Below are positions 35,674-45,537 of a stretch of DNA of 64,000 bases, one piece after another (the first letter of the stretch is position 1; every line of letters begins with the position of its first letter). The notes under the pieces are model-generated. The model searched no databases. It had not been told where the DNA came from and saw nothing but the letters and a program-made list of their open reading frames with translations. A program made the translations under genes and the position numbers. This DNA is from Desulfuribacillus stibiiarsenatis (GTDB lineage Bacteria > Bacillota > Bacilli > Desulfuribacillales > Desulfuribacillaceae): contig NZ_MJAT01000006.1 of NCBI RefSeq assembly GCF_001742305.1, forward strand, positions 1 through 64,000, in the 5' to 3' direction.

Positions 35674-36648
35674 TTGAGTGAACATATTACGCTAAAAATC
35701 GAATTAGGTAACATAGATGAGACCAATAGCCTCTTTGGGCCAAATGATCAATTTTTAAAGGAAATTGAGAAACATTTTCCTGTGAAAATTGTTACTCGTG
35801 GTGGCGTCATTTCAATTATTGGGGAACCCGATGTAGCAAAGAAAGTACAAAGTGTAATATTAGACTTACAAGAATTAATTGCATCTAAGCATGAAGTGCA
35901 AATTCGCGATGTAATTTATACCATCCAAATGCAGAATCAAAATCAAGATGATCCTCAAAAAACAAACATTGCACAGATTTTAAATGAAGAGATTGCGAAA
36001 ACCCTTAAAGGTCGAGCAATCAAAGTGAAAACTGTTGGGCAAAAGGAATATATTCAACAAATCAAATCGAAAGATATCGTGTTTGGTGTGGGTCCGGCCG
36101 GAAGTGGAAAGACTTTTCTTGCTGTAGTAATGGCAGTAAATGCACTGAAAAACAATGAAGTAAAGAAAATTATCCTAACAAGACCTGCCGTTGAAGCTGG
36201 GGAACAATTAGGTTTTCTACCAGGTGATTTACAAGAAAAGGTTGATCCTTATTTACGTCCGTTATACGATGCTTTGACTGAAATGCTTGGTTTAGAGACT
36301 ATGCAGAAGTTTATCGAAAGAGGTACCATTGAGATTGCACCGCTTGCGTTTATGCGTGGACGAACGCTAAATGACTCTTTCGTCATATTGGACGAAGCGC
36401 AGAATTCAACAATTGAGCAAATGAAAATGTTTTTAACAAGATTGGGATTCGGTTCGAAAATGGTTGTCACGGGAGACGTTACACAGATAGACTTACCAAA
36501 AGGTAAAACATCTGGATTAAACCATGCAGTGAAAACCCTTCAACACATTCCAGACATTGGCTTCACATTCCTAAAAGAAGTAGACATAGTAAGACATCAA
36601 CTTGTTCAAAAGATTGTAAAAGCATATGAGGCACCTCCAGAGACTTAG
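35674..36648 (+). CDS. phoH: PhoH-family ATPase
   Basis: A 324-residue P-loop ATPase of the PhoH family, linked to RNA metabolism. An N-terminal KH-like domain (about 1-100) precedes Walker A GVGPAGSGKTFLA (near 143) and Walker B SFVILDEAQN (near 242); PRPAVEAGEQLGFLPGD-type sequence (LTRPAVEAGEQLGFLPGDLQ) is the family signature. The start is TTG 35674, nine bases after AAGGAGTG; GTG 35662 lies inside that site. The order phoH-pgpH-ybeY is conserved in Bacillota. Confidence 0.94.
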   Translation: MSEHITLKIELGNIDETNSLFGPNDQFLKEIEKHFPVKIVTRGGVISIIGEPDVAKKVQSVILDLQELIASKHEVQIRDVIYTIQMQNQNQDDPQKTNIAQILNEEIAKTLKGRAIKVKTVGQKEYIQQIKSKDIVFGVGPAGSGKTFLAVVMAVNALKNNEVKKIILTRPAVEAGEQLGFLPGDLQEKVDPYLRPLYDALTEMLGLETMQKFIERGTIEIAPLAFMRGRTLNDSFVILDEAQNSTIEQMKMFLTRLGFGSKMVVTGDVTQIDLPKGKTSGLNHAVKTLQHIPDIGFTFLKEVDIVRHQLVQKIVKAYEAPPET

Positions 36649-36671
36649 ATATGAGAGGATGAACACTTGGG

Positions 36672-38822
36672 ATGGGGAATTTACTCTTACGAACTTGGAA
36701 ACATAACGTTCAAAAGTACAAGCTTCAAGAGAACATCTACGTGCGTTATTTTTTATGCGCACTTTTAGTGGTTGTTCTCTTTTTTATATTGCTTAGTGGA
36801 ACATCAACGGTGTATTATGACCTGAAAGTTAACGATAGAAGCCCAGAAGACATAATTGCGAATCGTACATCAGTCGATGTAGTTGCTACAGAAAATGCTA
36901 AGAAAGATGCTCGAGAAGCAGTAGATGACATCTACCGCTTAGATCATACTATACTTGAGAAAGTGCGAATCGATATCGATCAATTGTTTTTTGATGTAAA
37001 AAGACTTGCAGGCGAAGATATCAGTCAGACGGTCAAAATTAATTCTCTTCAAGAGCGAAGTGAAGTAAACTTACCTGAGGAAGTGTATTATAAATTATTA
37101 TTGACTGAAATAGAAATTCTTGAACAGATTCGCACACATGTACGAAATATTACGATTCACGTGATGGAGAACGGTATTACACAAAATGAATTGAAAAATG
37201 CTAGAGCTTTAGCAGATGATTTAATCATTGGCTTAGACGCTAGCAAAGATGAACGTTTTATCATCCGCGAAATTGTCCAGAATTCAATTACTGCTAATAT
37301 GTTCTTTGATGAAAGGGCTACCATAGAAAAAAGGCTGAAACAGGAAGAGCTAGTATCCGATTTGATGATTCCTAAAAACACGTTAATCGTGAGGAAAGGG
37401 GATATCATCACAGATGATATTTATTCAAGGCTCAATTCTCTAAATCTTTTAGAAGAGCGTCTAAAATATGTAGATTGGGCAGGTATATTCATTTTATCGA
37501 TGTTGACATTGCTTGGTTTAATTATGTATTTGAAGGCATACAAACCTGAAATCCTTCAAGATAATTATATACTAGCTCTATTGATATTAATCTGGATAAT
37601 GACCTTAGTAGTCATCAAATGTATTCATTTTACTGTTGGAGTCATTGATTACTCTTCCGTCGGATATTTGGTGCCAGTTGCTATGAGTACTATGCTCATT
37701 ACAATATTAATTAGTTCGCGCGTTGCCGTTTTTTCGACTGTTATGTTCAGTATTTTTGTGAGTTTTGTGTTTCAGCCAGATCAAGCAGCTTTATTCGATT
37801 ATAGATTCGGTGTTGTGAGTTTAGTCTCAGGTTTTACAGGTGTATTTAGTGTTTCGAAGATGACACATCGTTCCGCGATTATGAGAGCAGGAGTTATTAT
37901 TGCAGTTACTAACGTGATTGCGATATCTTCACTGCACTTACTAACGGTTGACTTTGTACCACCGGTATTAAGTTTGAATTTGCTGTTTGGAGTTATTAAT
38001 GGCTTATTATCATCTGTATTAACAATAGGTATATTACCATTTTTAGAGAGTACGTTTGGCATCTTATCTTCTGTAAGGTTATTGGAATTATCAAATCCTA
38101 ATCATCCATTACTACGGAAGCTACTTGTGGAAGCCCCTGGAACCTATCATCACAGTGTGATAGTTGGCAATCTAGCAGAGGCAGCAGCTGAAGCAGTGGA
38201 TGGAGATCCATTACTCGCAAGAGTAGGTGCTTACTACCATGATATTGGAAAAACGAAACGCCCGTATATGTTTATTGAAAACCAAATTAACAAAGAAAAT
38301 CCTCATGATAAAATAGCACCGAGCTTAAGTACGTTAATTATTACATCACATCCTAAGGATGGATTGGAACTAGCGGAAGCTCATAACTTGCCGAAAAAAA
38401 TATGTGAGATCATATACCAGCATCATGGCACAAGTATGTTGAATTTCTTCTATAACAAAGCGAAAGAAAGTGAGAAAAGCGAAGCAAATGCTGCGGATTT
38501 TCGTTATCAATGTAAGAAGCCACAGTCTAAGGAAGCTGCGATTGTGATGGTCGCCGATGCTGTGGAGGCAGCGGTTCGCGCAATGTCCAAGCCTACACCA
38601 GTAAGAATCGAAAGTATGATTCGTAAAATAATGAAAGAAAAATTAGAAGATGGGCAATTTGATGAATGTGATTTAACATTCAAGGATTTAGATAAGATGG
38701 TATATTCGTTCTTGCATGTATTAAATGGTATATTTCATGCTCGTATAGAATATCCAACGGAAGATAAGGAGTTACCAACGAAATTAGAATCGCAAAAGGA
38801 GAGCTTTGTTCATGGCCTTTGA
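36672..38822 (+). CDS. pgpH: Cyclic-di-AMP phosphodiesterase of the 7TM-HD family
   Basis: A 716-residue membrane enzyme that hydrolyses c-di-AMP. After an N-terminal helix (about 27-46) comes an extracellular domain (about 50-270), then seven membrane helices (about 275-470) and a cytoplasmic HD domain with GTYHHSVIVGNLAEAAAEAV (near 493), YYHDIGK (near 525) and HGTSMLNFFY (near 590). HD metal ligands are present. The 3' end overlaps ybeY by 11 bases. Confidence 0.94.
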   Translation: MGNLLLRTWKHNVQKYKLQENIYVRYFLCALLVVVLFFILLSGTSTVYYDLKVNDRSPEDIIANRTSVDVVATENAKKDAREAVDDIYRLDHTILEKVRIDIDQLFFDVKRLAGEDISQTVKINSLQERSEVNLPEEVYYKLLLTEIEILEQIRTHVRNITIHVMENGITQNELKNARALADDLIIGLDASKDERFIIREIVQNSITANMFFDERATIEKRLKQEELVSDLMIPKNTLIVRKGDIITDDIYSRLNSLNLLEERLKYVDWAGIFILSMLTLLGLIMYLKAYKPEILQDNYILALLILIWIMTLVVIKCIHFTVGVIDYSSVGYLVPVAMSTMLITILISSRVAVFSTVMFSIFVSFVFQPDQAALFDYRFGVVSLVSGFTGVFSVSKMTHRSAIMRAGVIIAVTNVIAISSLHLLTVDFVPPVLSLNLLFGVINGLLSSVLTIGILPFLESTFGILSSVRLLELSNPNHPLLRKLLVEAPGTYHHSVIVGNLAEAAAEAVDGDPLLARVGAYYHDIGKTKRPYMFIENQINKENPHDKIAPSLSTLIITSHPKDGLELAEAHNLPKKICEIIYQHHGTSMLNFFYNKAKESEKSEANAADFRYQCKKPQSKEAAIVMVADAVEAAVRAMSKPTPVRIESMIRKIMKEKLEDGQFDECDLTFKDLDKMVYSFLHVLNGIFHARIEYPTEDKELPTKLESQKESFVHGL

Positions 38823-39273
38823 GTTTGAGTGGATTAACGAACATCCTACGAAAGAAGTATCGATAGAATTGCAAGATCAACTAGCTCGTTGCATATCGGC
38901 ATTAAGTGATAAATTTGAAGATAATACAGGTGAATTCAGTATTATGATTGTCGATGAGCAACGTATTCATGAAATGAATCTGGAGTATCGAGGAAAGGAC
39001 CAACCAACGGACGTAATATCTTTCGCTCTTAATGATAATATTGAAGAGACTGGTGAGGACGAGCAGTTGGCATATTACCTAGGCGATGTAGTGATATGCC
39101 TCGACATTGCAGAAAAGCAAGCGCACGAATATGGTCATTCTTTACATCGTGAATTGTGTTTTTTGGCGGTTCACGGCTTACTACATCTTCTTGGATATGA
39201 CCATGAGACGGAGGTAGAGGAAAAGGAAATGTTTGATTTGCAAGAAGAAGTTTTACAGGAGCAAGGGTTATGA
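38812..39273 (+). CDS. ybeY: Endoribonuclease YbeY
   Basis: A 153-residue zinc-dependent RNase that acts in 16S rRNA 3' maturation and ribosome quality control. The motif HGLLHLLGYDHE (near residue 121) supplies the three His zinc ligands; LNLEYRGKDQPTDVISF-type sequence (NLEYRGKDQPTDVISFAL) is central. ATG 38812 lies after AAAGGAGAG; it overlaps the end of pgpH. Confidence 0.95.
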   Translation: MAFEFEWINEHPTKEVSIELQDQLARCISALSDKFEDNTGEFSIMIVDEQRIHEMNLEYRGKDQPTDVISFALNDNIEETGEDEQLAYYLGDVVICLDIAEKQAHEYGHSLHRELCFLAVHGLLHLLGYDHETEVEEKEMFDLQEEVLQEQGL

Positions 39274-39653
39274 GAAAACAAGAATTAATCCAGGCTGCTC
39301 TAGAGGCAATGGAAAAAGCATATGCTCCATATAGTAAATTTTCGGTGGGAGCGGCAATTTTAACTGCGAAAGGCAATATTTACAAAGGGTGTAATATCGA
39401 GAATGCGTCCTATGGATTAACGAATTGTGCTGAAAGAACGGCTATATTTAAAGCGGTGTCTGAAGGTGAGCGTGAGGTCGTGGCGGTATCGGTTGCTGGA
39501 GCCACTGAAGAACCAATATCACCTTGTGGAGCATGTCGGCAGGTTTTGGTAGAGTTTTGCAAACCAGAGACTCCAGTATATTTGACGAATGTTAAAGGAG
39601 ATGTTTTAGAAACTACGGTTGCAGGATTGTTACCTTATGCTTTTAAGTTATAG
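39270..39653 (+). CDS. cdd: Cytidine deaminase
   Basis: A 127-residue homotetrameric zinc enzyme that converts cytidine and deoxycytidine to uridines in pyrimidine salvage. APYSKFSVGAAI is near the start; the zinc and proton-shuttle motifs are NCAERTAIFKAVSEGE (Cys and Glu near 52) and PCGACRQVL (near 85). It overlaps ybeY by four bases. The diacylglycerol kinase gene that sits between ybeY and cdd in B. subtilis is missing here. Confidence 0.96.
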   Translation: MRKQELIQAALEAMEKAYAPYSKFSVGAAILTAKGNIYKGCNIENASYGLTNCAERTAIFKAVSEGEREVVAVSVAGATEEPISPCGACRQVLVEFCKPETPVYLTNVKGDVLETTVAGLLPYAFKL

Positions 39654-39767
39654 TGCCATTGTTTTTTGACATTTTTCACTTCATTTATTATAGTAGGTAT
39701 GTATTCAATGCAAGGCAACGAAAGAAAAATTATGCTAAACGAGGTTTGGTTTAAAGGAGAAAGAACA

Positions 39768-40670
39768 TTGGTAAATAAGAATTTTAAATCTGGTTTTGTT
39801 TCTATTGTTGGTCGCCCGAATGTTGGTAAATCGACATTACTCAATAAAGTTATGGGCCAAAAGATTGCAATCATGTCTAATAAGCCACAAACAACAAGAA
39901 ATAAGATCCAAGGGATTTTAACAGAAGAATCGTTCCAAGCTATCTTTATTGATACACCTGGGATTCATAAACCAAAGCACAAGCTCGGTGAATATATGAA
40001 CCAACAGGCGACGAGTACTTTAAGGGAAGTAGATGCCATATTGTTTTTGGTGGAAGTGGATCAAGAGCCAGGAACAGGCGATATCTTCATAGCTAATTTA
40101 TTGAAAGACCTGAAGACACCTATAATTCTTGTATTAAATAAGATGGATTTAATCTCGAAAGAGATGCTGCTTGTCAGAATTGGACAGTACAAGGATATCG
40201 TAAACGCGATAGCATTCATCCCAATCTCTGCGATTAAGGGAGAAAATACAGAAGTTTTATTAGATGAAATCAAAAAACTACTTCCTGATGGCCCTATGTT
40301 CTTTTCGGCAGATCAAGTGACAGATCATCCAGAACGGTTTATTATTGCTGAGCTGGTTAGAGAGAAGGTTCTGCACCTCACCCATGAGGAAATTCCTCAC
40401 TCCATAGCAGTAGTTGTTGAGCACATTGCTGAGCGCGAAGGTACAGACACACTATTTATTTCTGCTGTTATCTATACAGAGCGTCCTTCGCAGAAGGGAA
40501 TACTCATTGGCAAACAAGGATTGCTCTTGAAGGAAATAGGAAAACGAGCGCGTGGCGATATCGAACGTCTATTGGGATCAAAGGTATACTTAGATTTATG
40601 GGTTAAGGTAAAAAAAGACTGGAGAAATCATGCGATAGAATTAAGAAATTTTGGATTCCAAAACGAATAG
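39768..40670 (+). CDS. era: GTPase Era
   Basis: A 300-residue GTPase that assists 30S subunit assembly by binding the 16S rRNA 3' end. G1 is GRPNVGKSTLLN (near 13), G2 TTRNKIQGI, G3 DTPGIHKPKH (near 60) and G4 NKMDL (near 121); a KH domain follows with ILIGKQGLLLKEIGKRAR (near 245). The start is TTG 39768, seven bases after AAAGGAGA, giving MVNKNFKSGFVSIVG at the normal family length; the frame extends upstream to 39666 without a ribosome site. Confidence 0.95.
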   Translation: MVNKNFKSGFVSIVGRPNVGKSTLLNKVMGQKIAIMSNKPQTTRNKIQGILTEESFQAIFIDTPGIHKPKHKLGEYMNQQATSTLREVDAILFLVEVDQEPGTGDIFIANLLKDLKTPIILVLNKMDLISKEMLLVRIGQYKDIVNAIAFIPISAIKGENTEVLLDEIKKLLPDGPMFFSADQVTDHPERFIIAELVREKVLHLTHEEIPHSIAVVVEHIAEREGTDTLFISAVIYTERPSQKGILIGKQGLLLKEIGKRARGDIERLLGSKVYLDLWVKVKKDWRNHAIELRNFGFQNE

Positions 40671-40778
40671 CATATTATACCCACCAAATATTGTACAACA
40701 TGAAAAAACGAAAGTAAGAGAAACTAACATTACAATCAAGAATTACATTACATTATGTAAGAAAGGTTTGATTAACTA

Positions 40779-40919
40779 ATGAAAAACTTTTCTTGGAATT
40801 ACTTCTCGTTGTCAGGTCAAGTGGAAAGCTATTTATTGTATAAAGGGTTAGAAGGTACGAATGGTGTTGAACAGACACTGGATTCTAATCTAGAAAAGGA
40901 TAATGTTGATGATATTTAA
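40779..40919 (+). CDS. yqzL: YqzL-family micro-protein
   Basis: A 46-residue protein starting MKNFSWNYFSLSGQVESYLL. The opening with aromatic residues followed by GQVESYLLYK is the hallmark of YqzL, a tiny protein found between era and recO in Bacillus. The start follows GAAAGG; the last bases overlap the start of recO, so the two are translationally coupled. Its function is unknown. The divergent Glu/Asp-rich tail is longer than I would expect. Confidence 0.8.
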   Translation: MKNFSWNYFSLSGQVESYLLYKGLEGTNGVEQTLDSNLEKDNVDDI

Positions 40920-41667
40920 TGCCGAAGGTCTTGTTTTAAAGGGAATTGATTATGGGGAATCCCATAAAATCGTTCACATTTTAAGTCCTTCATTAGGGAA
41001 ATTTTCTGCTATCGCTCTTGGAGCGAAAAAGACTAAAAGCAAGTTTAGCGCAACTACCCAACCTTTAATGTTGGGTTCTTTTGTGTTATTTAGAAAAGGC
41101 GATTCATTAGCGAGTCTGAATCAGAGTGAAATCATACAGTCATATCCAAAATTACGTAACGATTTATTACTCTCTACATATGCCATGTATATATTAGATG
41201 TAACGGAGCGAGTGCAAGAAGAAAACGAACCAGCTTTTGAGCTTTTTCAGATGCTTACCAGTATATTGAACAAGATGGAAGAAGGTTATGACGCAGAAAT
41301 TTTAGTCAGGATTTTTGAAATTAAGTTATTTGCACTTAAAGGCTATCGTCCATGTGTTGACCAATGTCTCCATTGTAACGCAGTTGAAGAAGGATACGCG
41401 TATCGATTTAGTGTTCGCTTGGGAGGTTTTTTGTGTCCAAGATGCACTCAACAAGATCCCAAAGCGATGCATATTACACCATCGGTGGCGAAATTAGTTC
41501 GGGTCTTTTTATATATTGACTTAGAAAGAATCGGAGAAATCTCTGTAAAGAAAGATACAAGAGCAGGCTTGGAGGAGGTATCTCAAGCGTTTATAAGGGA
41601 ACATTTGGGTCTGCAAATGAAAGGGCATACTATGATTGCACAAATTAAATCGGTATATGAATCTTAG
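40909..41667 (+). CDS. recO: DNA repair protein RecO
   Basis: A 252-residue recombination mediator that, with RecF and RecR, loads RecA. The N-terminal OB fold opens IFNAEGLVLKGIDYGESHKI; a zinc site is formed by CVDQCLHCNAVEEGYAYRF and CPRC (about residues 149-185). ATG 40909 lies eight bases after AAAAGGA and is preferred over ATG 40903 at two bases. Its start overlaps yqzL. Confidence 0.94.
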   Translation: MIFNAEGLVLKGIDYGESHKIVHILSPSLGKFSAIALGAKKTKSKFSATTQPLMLGSFVLFRKGDSLASLNQSEIIQSYPKLRNDLLLSTYAMYILDVTERVQEENEPAFELFQMLTSILNKMEEGYDAEILVRIFEIKLFALKGYRPCVDQCLHCNAVEEGYAYRFSVRLGGFLCPRCTQQDPKAMHITPSVAKLVRVFLYIDLERIGEISVKKDTRAGLEEVSQAFIREHLGLQMKGHTMIAQIKSVYES

Positions 41668-41740
41668 TGTATGAATCTCAGTGAAATTACACAAATTATT
41701 AGTAAATCAACCCATTCTTGTATTTTAGGAGGTTTACTAT

Positions 41741-42229
41741 ATGACGAACAATTACACTAATGAAATGAATGAGAAAACGCAAGAAGAGTTATTACAAGAA
41801 GTACAGACCATTTCTTCCTACACTGGGGCAAATATGAAAGAAGCTTACCAAGCATATATGCGGTGCAACAAAGATGTAATTCAGGCGATTATTGAATTAG
41901 AAGAAGTAGAAACACCAGCAATTTATGAACGTGTAATGATCCATAGTGAAGAGCTCTTCGAATTCTTACGTAACGTAGTGGCTAAGGGAAATGTCAGTAG
42001 AGTTGTGATTAAGCGAGATGATAAAGTGTTAATGTCTTTGCCAGTGACAATGGGAGCATTAGGTGTAGTTATGTTTCCTTACATGTCAATTGCTGCATTA
42101 TTAGGCTTAATGTTTGGTCAGTATGAAGTACTGATTGAGAAGAACAAAATACAGCAAAACACTACTCCTTATACACCAGAAACAGCTAGAGTAAAGAAAT
42201 TGAAACTTGCGACTGTTGACAAAATGTAA
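41741..42229 (+). CDS. DUF4342 domain protein with UBA-like N-terminus
   Basis: A 162-residue protein of unknown function. Residues about 14-58 form a UBA/TS-N-like helical domain (EEVQTISSYTGANMKEAYQAY); the C-terminal DUF4342 part (SRVVIKRDDKVLMSLPVTMG, then a hydrophobic stretch) follows at about 85-140. AGGAGG lies before ATG 41741. The end of the gene carries the -35 box of the glyQ promoter. Confidence 0.8.
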   Translation: MTNNYTNEMNEKTQEELLQEVQTISSYTGANMKEAYQAYMRCNKDVIQAIIELEEVETPAIYERVMIHSEELFEFLRNVVAKGNVSRVVIKRDDKVLMSLPVTMGALGVVMFPYMSIAALLGLMFGQYEVLIEKNKIQQNTTPYTPETARVKKLKLATVDKM

Positions 42230-42245
42230 AAAAATTTGCTATAAT
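42216..42245 (+). promoter_or_regulatory. Promoter of the glyQS T-box leader
   Basis: Perfect TTGACA (42216-42221) and perfect TATAAT (42240-42245) with an 18-base spacer. The -35 box is inside the last codons of the preceding gene. Confidence 0.85.
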
Positions 42246-42267
42246 CCAAAAAAATTCATATGTTTGC

Positions 42268-42468
42268 TACAGTGATGGAGAAAGTAATAAACAAAGGAAA
42301 TTACCAGCGAGTCGAGACAGTGAAAGTCGACATTTTGATGTTTATGAAAAGGAACTCTTGAGTAGCTATTAATAAGTTGGACTTACATAGTCAAGTAGGG
42401 TGGAACCGCGGGTAAAATCCCGTCCCTAAAGCATTTTCATTTGCTTTAGGGACGGGATTTTTTTATTT
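42268..42468 (+). ncRNA. Glycine T-box riboswitch leader
   Basis: A T-box leader that senses uncharged tRNA-Gly. GATGGAGAAAGTA (42274-42286) is the usual stem I start; the T-box AGGGTGGAACCGCG lies at 42397-42410. Its UGGA pairs with an acceptor end with discriminator U, as in tRNA-Gly. The terminator has 16-bp arms ATCCCGTCCCTAAAGC/GCTTTAGGGACGGGAT (42417-42458), a 10-base loop and a T run. GGA at 42351-42353 is a candidate specifier codon, but I could not place it firmly in the specifier loop. Confidence 0.93.
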
Positions 42469-42504
42469 TTTTCATTATCTATAATTTTTTAGGGGGAACA
42501 TTGA

Positions 42505-43368
42505 ATGAATGTACAACAGATGATTCTGACGTTACAAAATTTTTGGTCTAAACAGAACTGTGCAATTTTACAGCCTTACGATGTAGAAAAAGGTGCTGGG
42601 ACAATGAATCCGTATACTTTTTTACGAGTACTTGGTCCTGAGAAATGGAACGTAGCTTATGTAGAACCATCTAGAAGACCCGCAGATGGAAGGTACGGTG
42701 AGAATCCGAATCGTTTATATCAACATCATCAGTTTCAAGTGATTATGAAACCGTCCCCTGACAACATTCAAGAATTATATCTAGAAAGTTTGAAGGAACT
42801 GGGAATCAATCCATTAGACCATGATATCAGATTTGTAGAAGATAATTGGGAATCTCCTACTCTTGGAGCATGGGGACTAGGTTGGGAAGTTTGGCTAGAT
42901 GGCATGGAGATAACACAATTCACGTACTTCCAACAAGTTGGTGGCATTGATATGAAACCAGTGGCAGTGGAAATTACTTACGGAATTGAACGATTAGCTT
43001 CCTATATTCAAGAAAAAGAAAATGTTTACGAGTTAGAGTGGGTACAAGGAATTACCTATGGTGATATATTTAAAATGGCGGAATATGAGCATTCGAAATA
43101 TACGTTTGAGCATTCTGATAGTGCCATGCTTTTCCAACTATTCGCTACCTATGAAAAGGAAGCACAAAAGACAATTGATTTGAAATTAGTGCTGCCAGCA
43201 TATGATTATGTCCTTAAATGCTCTCACACATTTAATCTTTTGGATGCCAGGGGAGCAATTAGCGTAACAGAACGAACAGGTTACATTGCTAGGGTAAGAA
43301 ATTTAGCGCGCCGTTGTGCAGAAACATACTATCAACAAAGAGAAGAACTAGGCTTTCCATTAGCATAG
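42505..43368 (+). CDS. glyQ: Glycyl-tRNA synthetase alpha subunit
   Basis: A 287-residue class II synthetase subunit with the catalytic core. It opens [19 protein letters not shown] and holds [17 protein letters not shown], motif 2-like [19 protein letters not shown] and [20 protein letters not shown]. Family length is exact. It is governed by the T-box leader and coupled with glyS, 13 bases downstream. Confidence 0.98.
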   Translation: MNVQQMILTLQNFWSKQNCAILQPYDVEKGAGTMNPYTFLRVLGPEKWNVAYVEPSRRPADGRYGENPNRLYQHHQFQVIMKPSPDNIQELYLESLKELGINPLDHDIRFVEDNWESPTLGAWGLGWEVWLDGMEITQFTYFQQVGGIDMKPVAVEITYGIERLASYIQEKENVYELEWVQGITYGDIFKMAEYEHSKYTFEHSDSAMLFQLFATYEKEAQKTIDLKLVLPAYDYVLKCSHTFNLLDARGAISVTERTGYIARVRNLARRCAETYYQQREELGFPLA

Positions 43369-43381
43369 GAGGTATGTATCG

Positions 43382-45460
43382 ATGAATAGAGACTTATTAT
43401 TAGAAATAGGAACAGAAGAAATCCCTGCTAGGTTTATGCCTGGGATTTTGGATGACTTAAATAAAAAAGCATGCAAATGGTTTGATGATTTACATATATC
43501 CTATCATTCAATCCAAGTGTATGGTACGCCACGAAGAATTACTTTGCTAGTGAAAGAATTATCTGAAAAGCAACAAGACCAAACAATTGAAGCAAGAGGG
43601 CCAGCAGTGAAAGCAGCTTATGATGAGCATGGCCAGCTTACAAAAGCGGGCGAAGGATTTGCTAGAGGACAGGGAGTCAGCGCGCAGGATTTACAAGTAA
43701 GAAAAACTGATGCTGGGGAGTATATATACGCCATAAAGCACATTTCTGGACAAGCTACACAAGAACTACTAGGCAACTTGGATAAATTAATCTTGAACTT
43801 GCAATTCCCGAAGAATATGCGTTGGGGTACTTATGATATACGGTTCGTACGGCCACTAAAATGGCTTCTATGTTTATATGGGAAAGAAATAATTACACTA
43901 GAAATTGCCGGACAAACGACTTCCAATATTACTTACGGGCATCGTTTTTTATACCCTCAACCAATTCATGTTAACGAACCTAGTGAATATTTAGATAAAC
44001 TAGAAAATGCATTTGTCATAGTTGAGCAGGAAAAGAGAAAGACAGCAATCCTAAAAGAAATTCAGAGAGTTGAACAAGAAAAGCAGGTAAGAGTTTTTAT
44101 TGATGAAGAATTATTAGAAGAAGTCATATATTTAGTGGAGTATCCAACTGCTTTAATGGGAAATTTCGAACAAGAATTTTTGCAAATCCCTAGCCAAGTG
44201 CTAATCACATCTATGAAAGAACACCAACGATATTTCCCAGTGAAAGATGAGCAAGATCACCTTCTCCCTCATTTCGTTACGATACGTAATGGTAATCAAA
44301 GATCATTAGAAACCGTACAAAAAGGTAATGAAAAAGTGTTGCGCGCAAGATTAGCAGATGCGAGATTTTTCTATGAAGAAGACAAGAAGGTGTCCATCGA
44401 TACGTTTAACAACAAGCTTCAATCAATTGTTTATCATGAGGAATTAGGAACCATCACTGAGAAGGTTGATCGCATTCAAGAAGTAAGTATTAAATTAGCT
44501 TCAAATTTAGGTCTGAATAATGAACAACAACAACATTTATCACGAATCACCCAGATATGCAAATTTGATTTAGTCACACAAATGGTATATGAGTTTCCAG
44601 AATTACAAGGGATTATGGGTAAGGACTACGCAAAGCTTGCCGGTGAAACTGTTGAGGTCGCTAACGGTATTTTTGAACATTATTTACCGAGATTTGCAGG
44701 CGATATATTACCGTCCAACCTAGTGAATTCGATAGCTAGTATATCTGATAAAATTGATACTATCGTCGGCTGTTTTGGGATTGGTATTGTTCCAACAGGA
44801 TCCCAAGATCCATATGCATTACGCAGACAAGCAACAGGTATTTGTCAAATCATAAAAGCCAATGAGATTGAATTACCAATCGATACGTTAATACAACTAG
44901 CGCTAGAAATTTTTGATAACAAAGGATTGTTGAAAAAGGATAAAGAAGTGCTTCAAAAAGAAATCTTTGAGTTTTTCCTACTACGTGTGAAGAACATCAT
45001 GCAAGAAGAGGGCATTCGATATGATTGTATCGACGCAACAATTACAGAGAATAGCACAAATATCAACGAAATGATTGCTAGAGGACATGCACTACAAAAA
45101 GCTCTTGAGTTTTCATGGTTGAGTGGTGTAATCGATACGTTTAATCGTGTGAAGAACATTTCGTCTAAATCATCATCTACAGAATATTCAAATCAACATT
45201 TTACAGAAGATGCAGAAATCAAGTTAGCGGAAGCGTTTTGCAACTTTGAATGCGTGGTTACGACAAAGGTCGATAACAGAGATTATATTGCTATCTTAGA
45301 ACTCATCAACGAATTAAAGCCAAACATCGACTACTATTTTGATAAGGTTATGGTTATGGATCAAAATCTTACAATTCAACAAAATAGACTAGGCTTTCTC
45401 AAGGCGCTCCACATACAAATTGCTATAGCCGGAGATTTGAGTAAAATTATCAATAAATAG
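43382..45460 (+). CDS. glyS: Glycyl-tRNA synthetase beta subunit
   Basis: A 692-residue subunit that recognises tRNA-Gly in the alpha2beta2 enzyme. LLLEIGTEEIPARFMPG opens it; LQFPKNMRWG and FVRPLKWLLCLY lie near 140-160; an HD-like core and C-terminal DALR anticodon-binding part (near 600-690) follow. AGGAGG lies before the ATG. Both subunits form a two-gene operon. Confidence 0.97.
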   Translation: MNRDLLLEIGTEEIPARFMPGILDDLNKKACKWFDDLHISYHSIQVYGTPRRITLLVKELSEKQQDQTIEARGPAVKAAYDEHGQLTKAGEGFARGQGVSAQDLQVRKTDAGEYIYAIKHISGQATQELLGNLDKLILNLQFPKNMRWGTYDIRFVRPLKWLLCLYGKEIITLEIAGQTTSNITYGHRFLYPQPIHVNEPSEYLDKLENAFVIVEQEKRKTAILKEIQRVEQEKQVRVFIDEELLEEVIYLVEYPTALMGNFEQEFLQIPSQVLITSMKEHQRYFPVKDEQDHLLPHFVTIRNGNQRSLETVQKGNEKVLRARLADARFFYEEDKKVSIDTFNNKLQSIVYHEELGTITEKVDRIQEVSIKLASNLGLNNEQQQHLSRITQICKFDLVTQMVYEFPELQGIMGKDYAKLAGETVEVANGIFEHYLPRFAGDILPSNLVNSIASISDKIDTIVGCFGIGIVPTGSQDPYALRRQATGICQIIKANEIELPIDTLIQLALEIFDNKGLLKKDKEVLQKEIFEFFLLRVKNIMQEEGIRYDCIDATITENSTNINEMIARGHALQKALEFSWLSGVIDTFNRVKNISSKSSSTEYSNQHFTEDAEIKLAEAFCNFECVVTTKVDNRDYIAILELINELKPNIDYYFDKVMVMDQNLTIQQNRLGFLKALHIQIAIAGDLSKIINK

Positions 45461-45537
45461 TACTTGTACAAGCTAACACTAATATTATATAGTGTATACT
45501 AAATAGACATATTACCTAATTAGTATAGCACATTACA

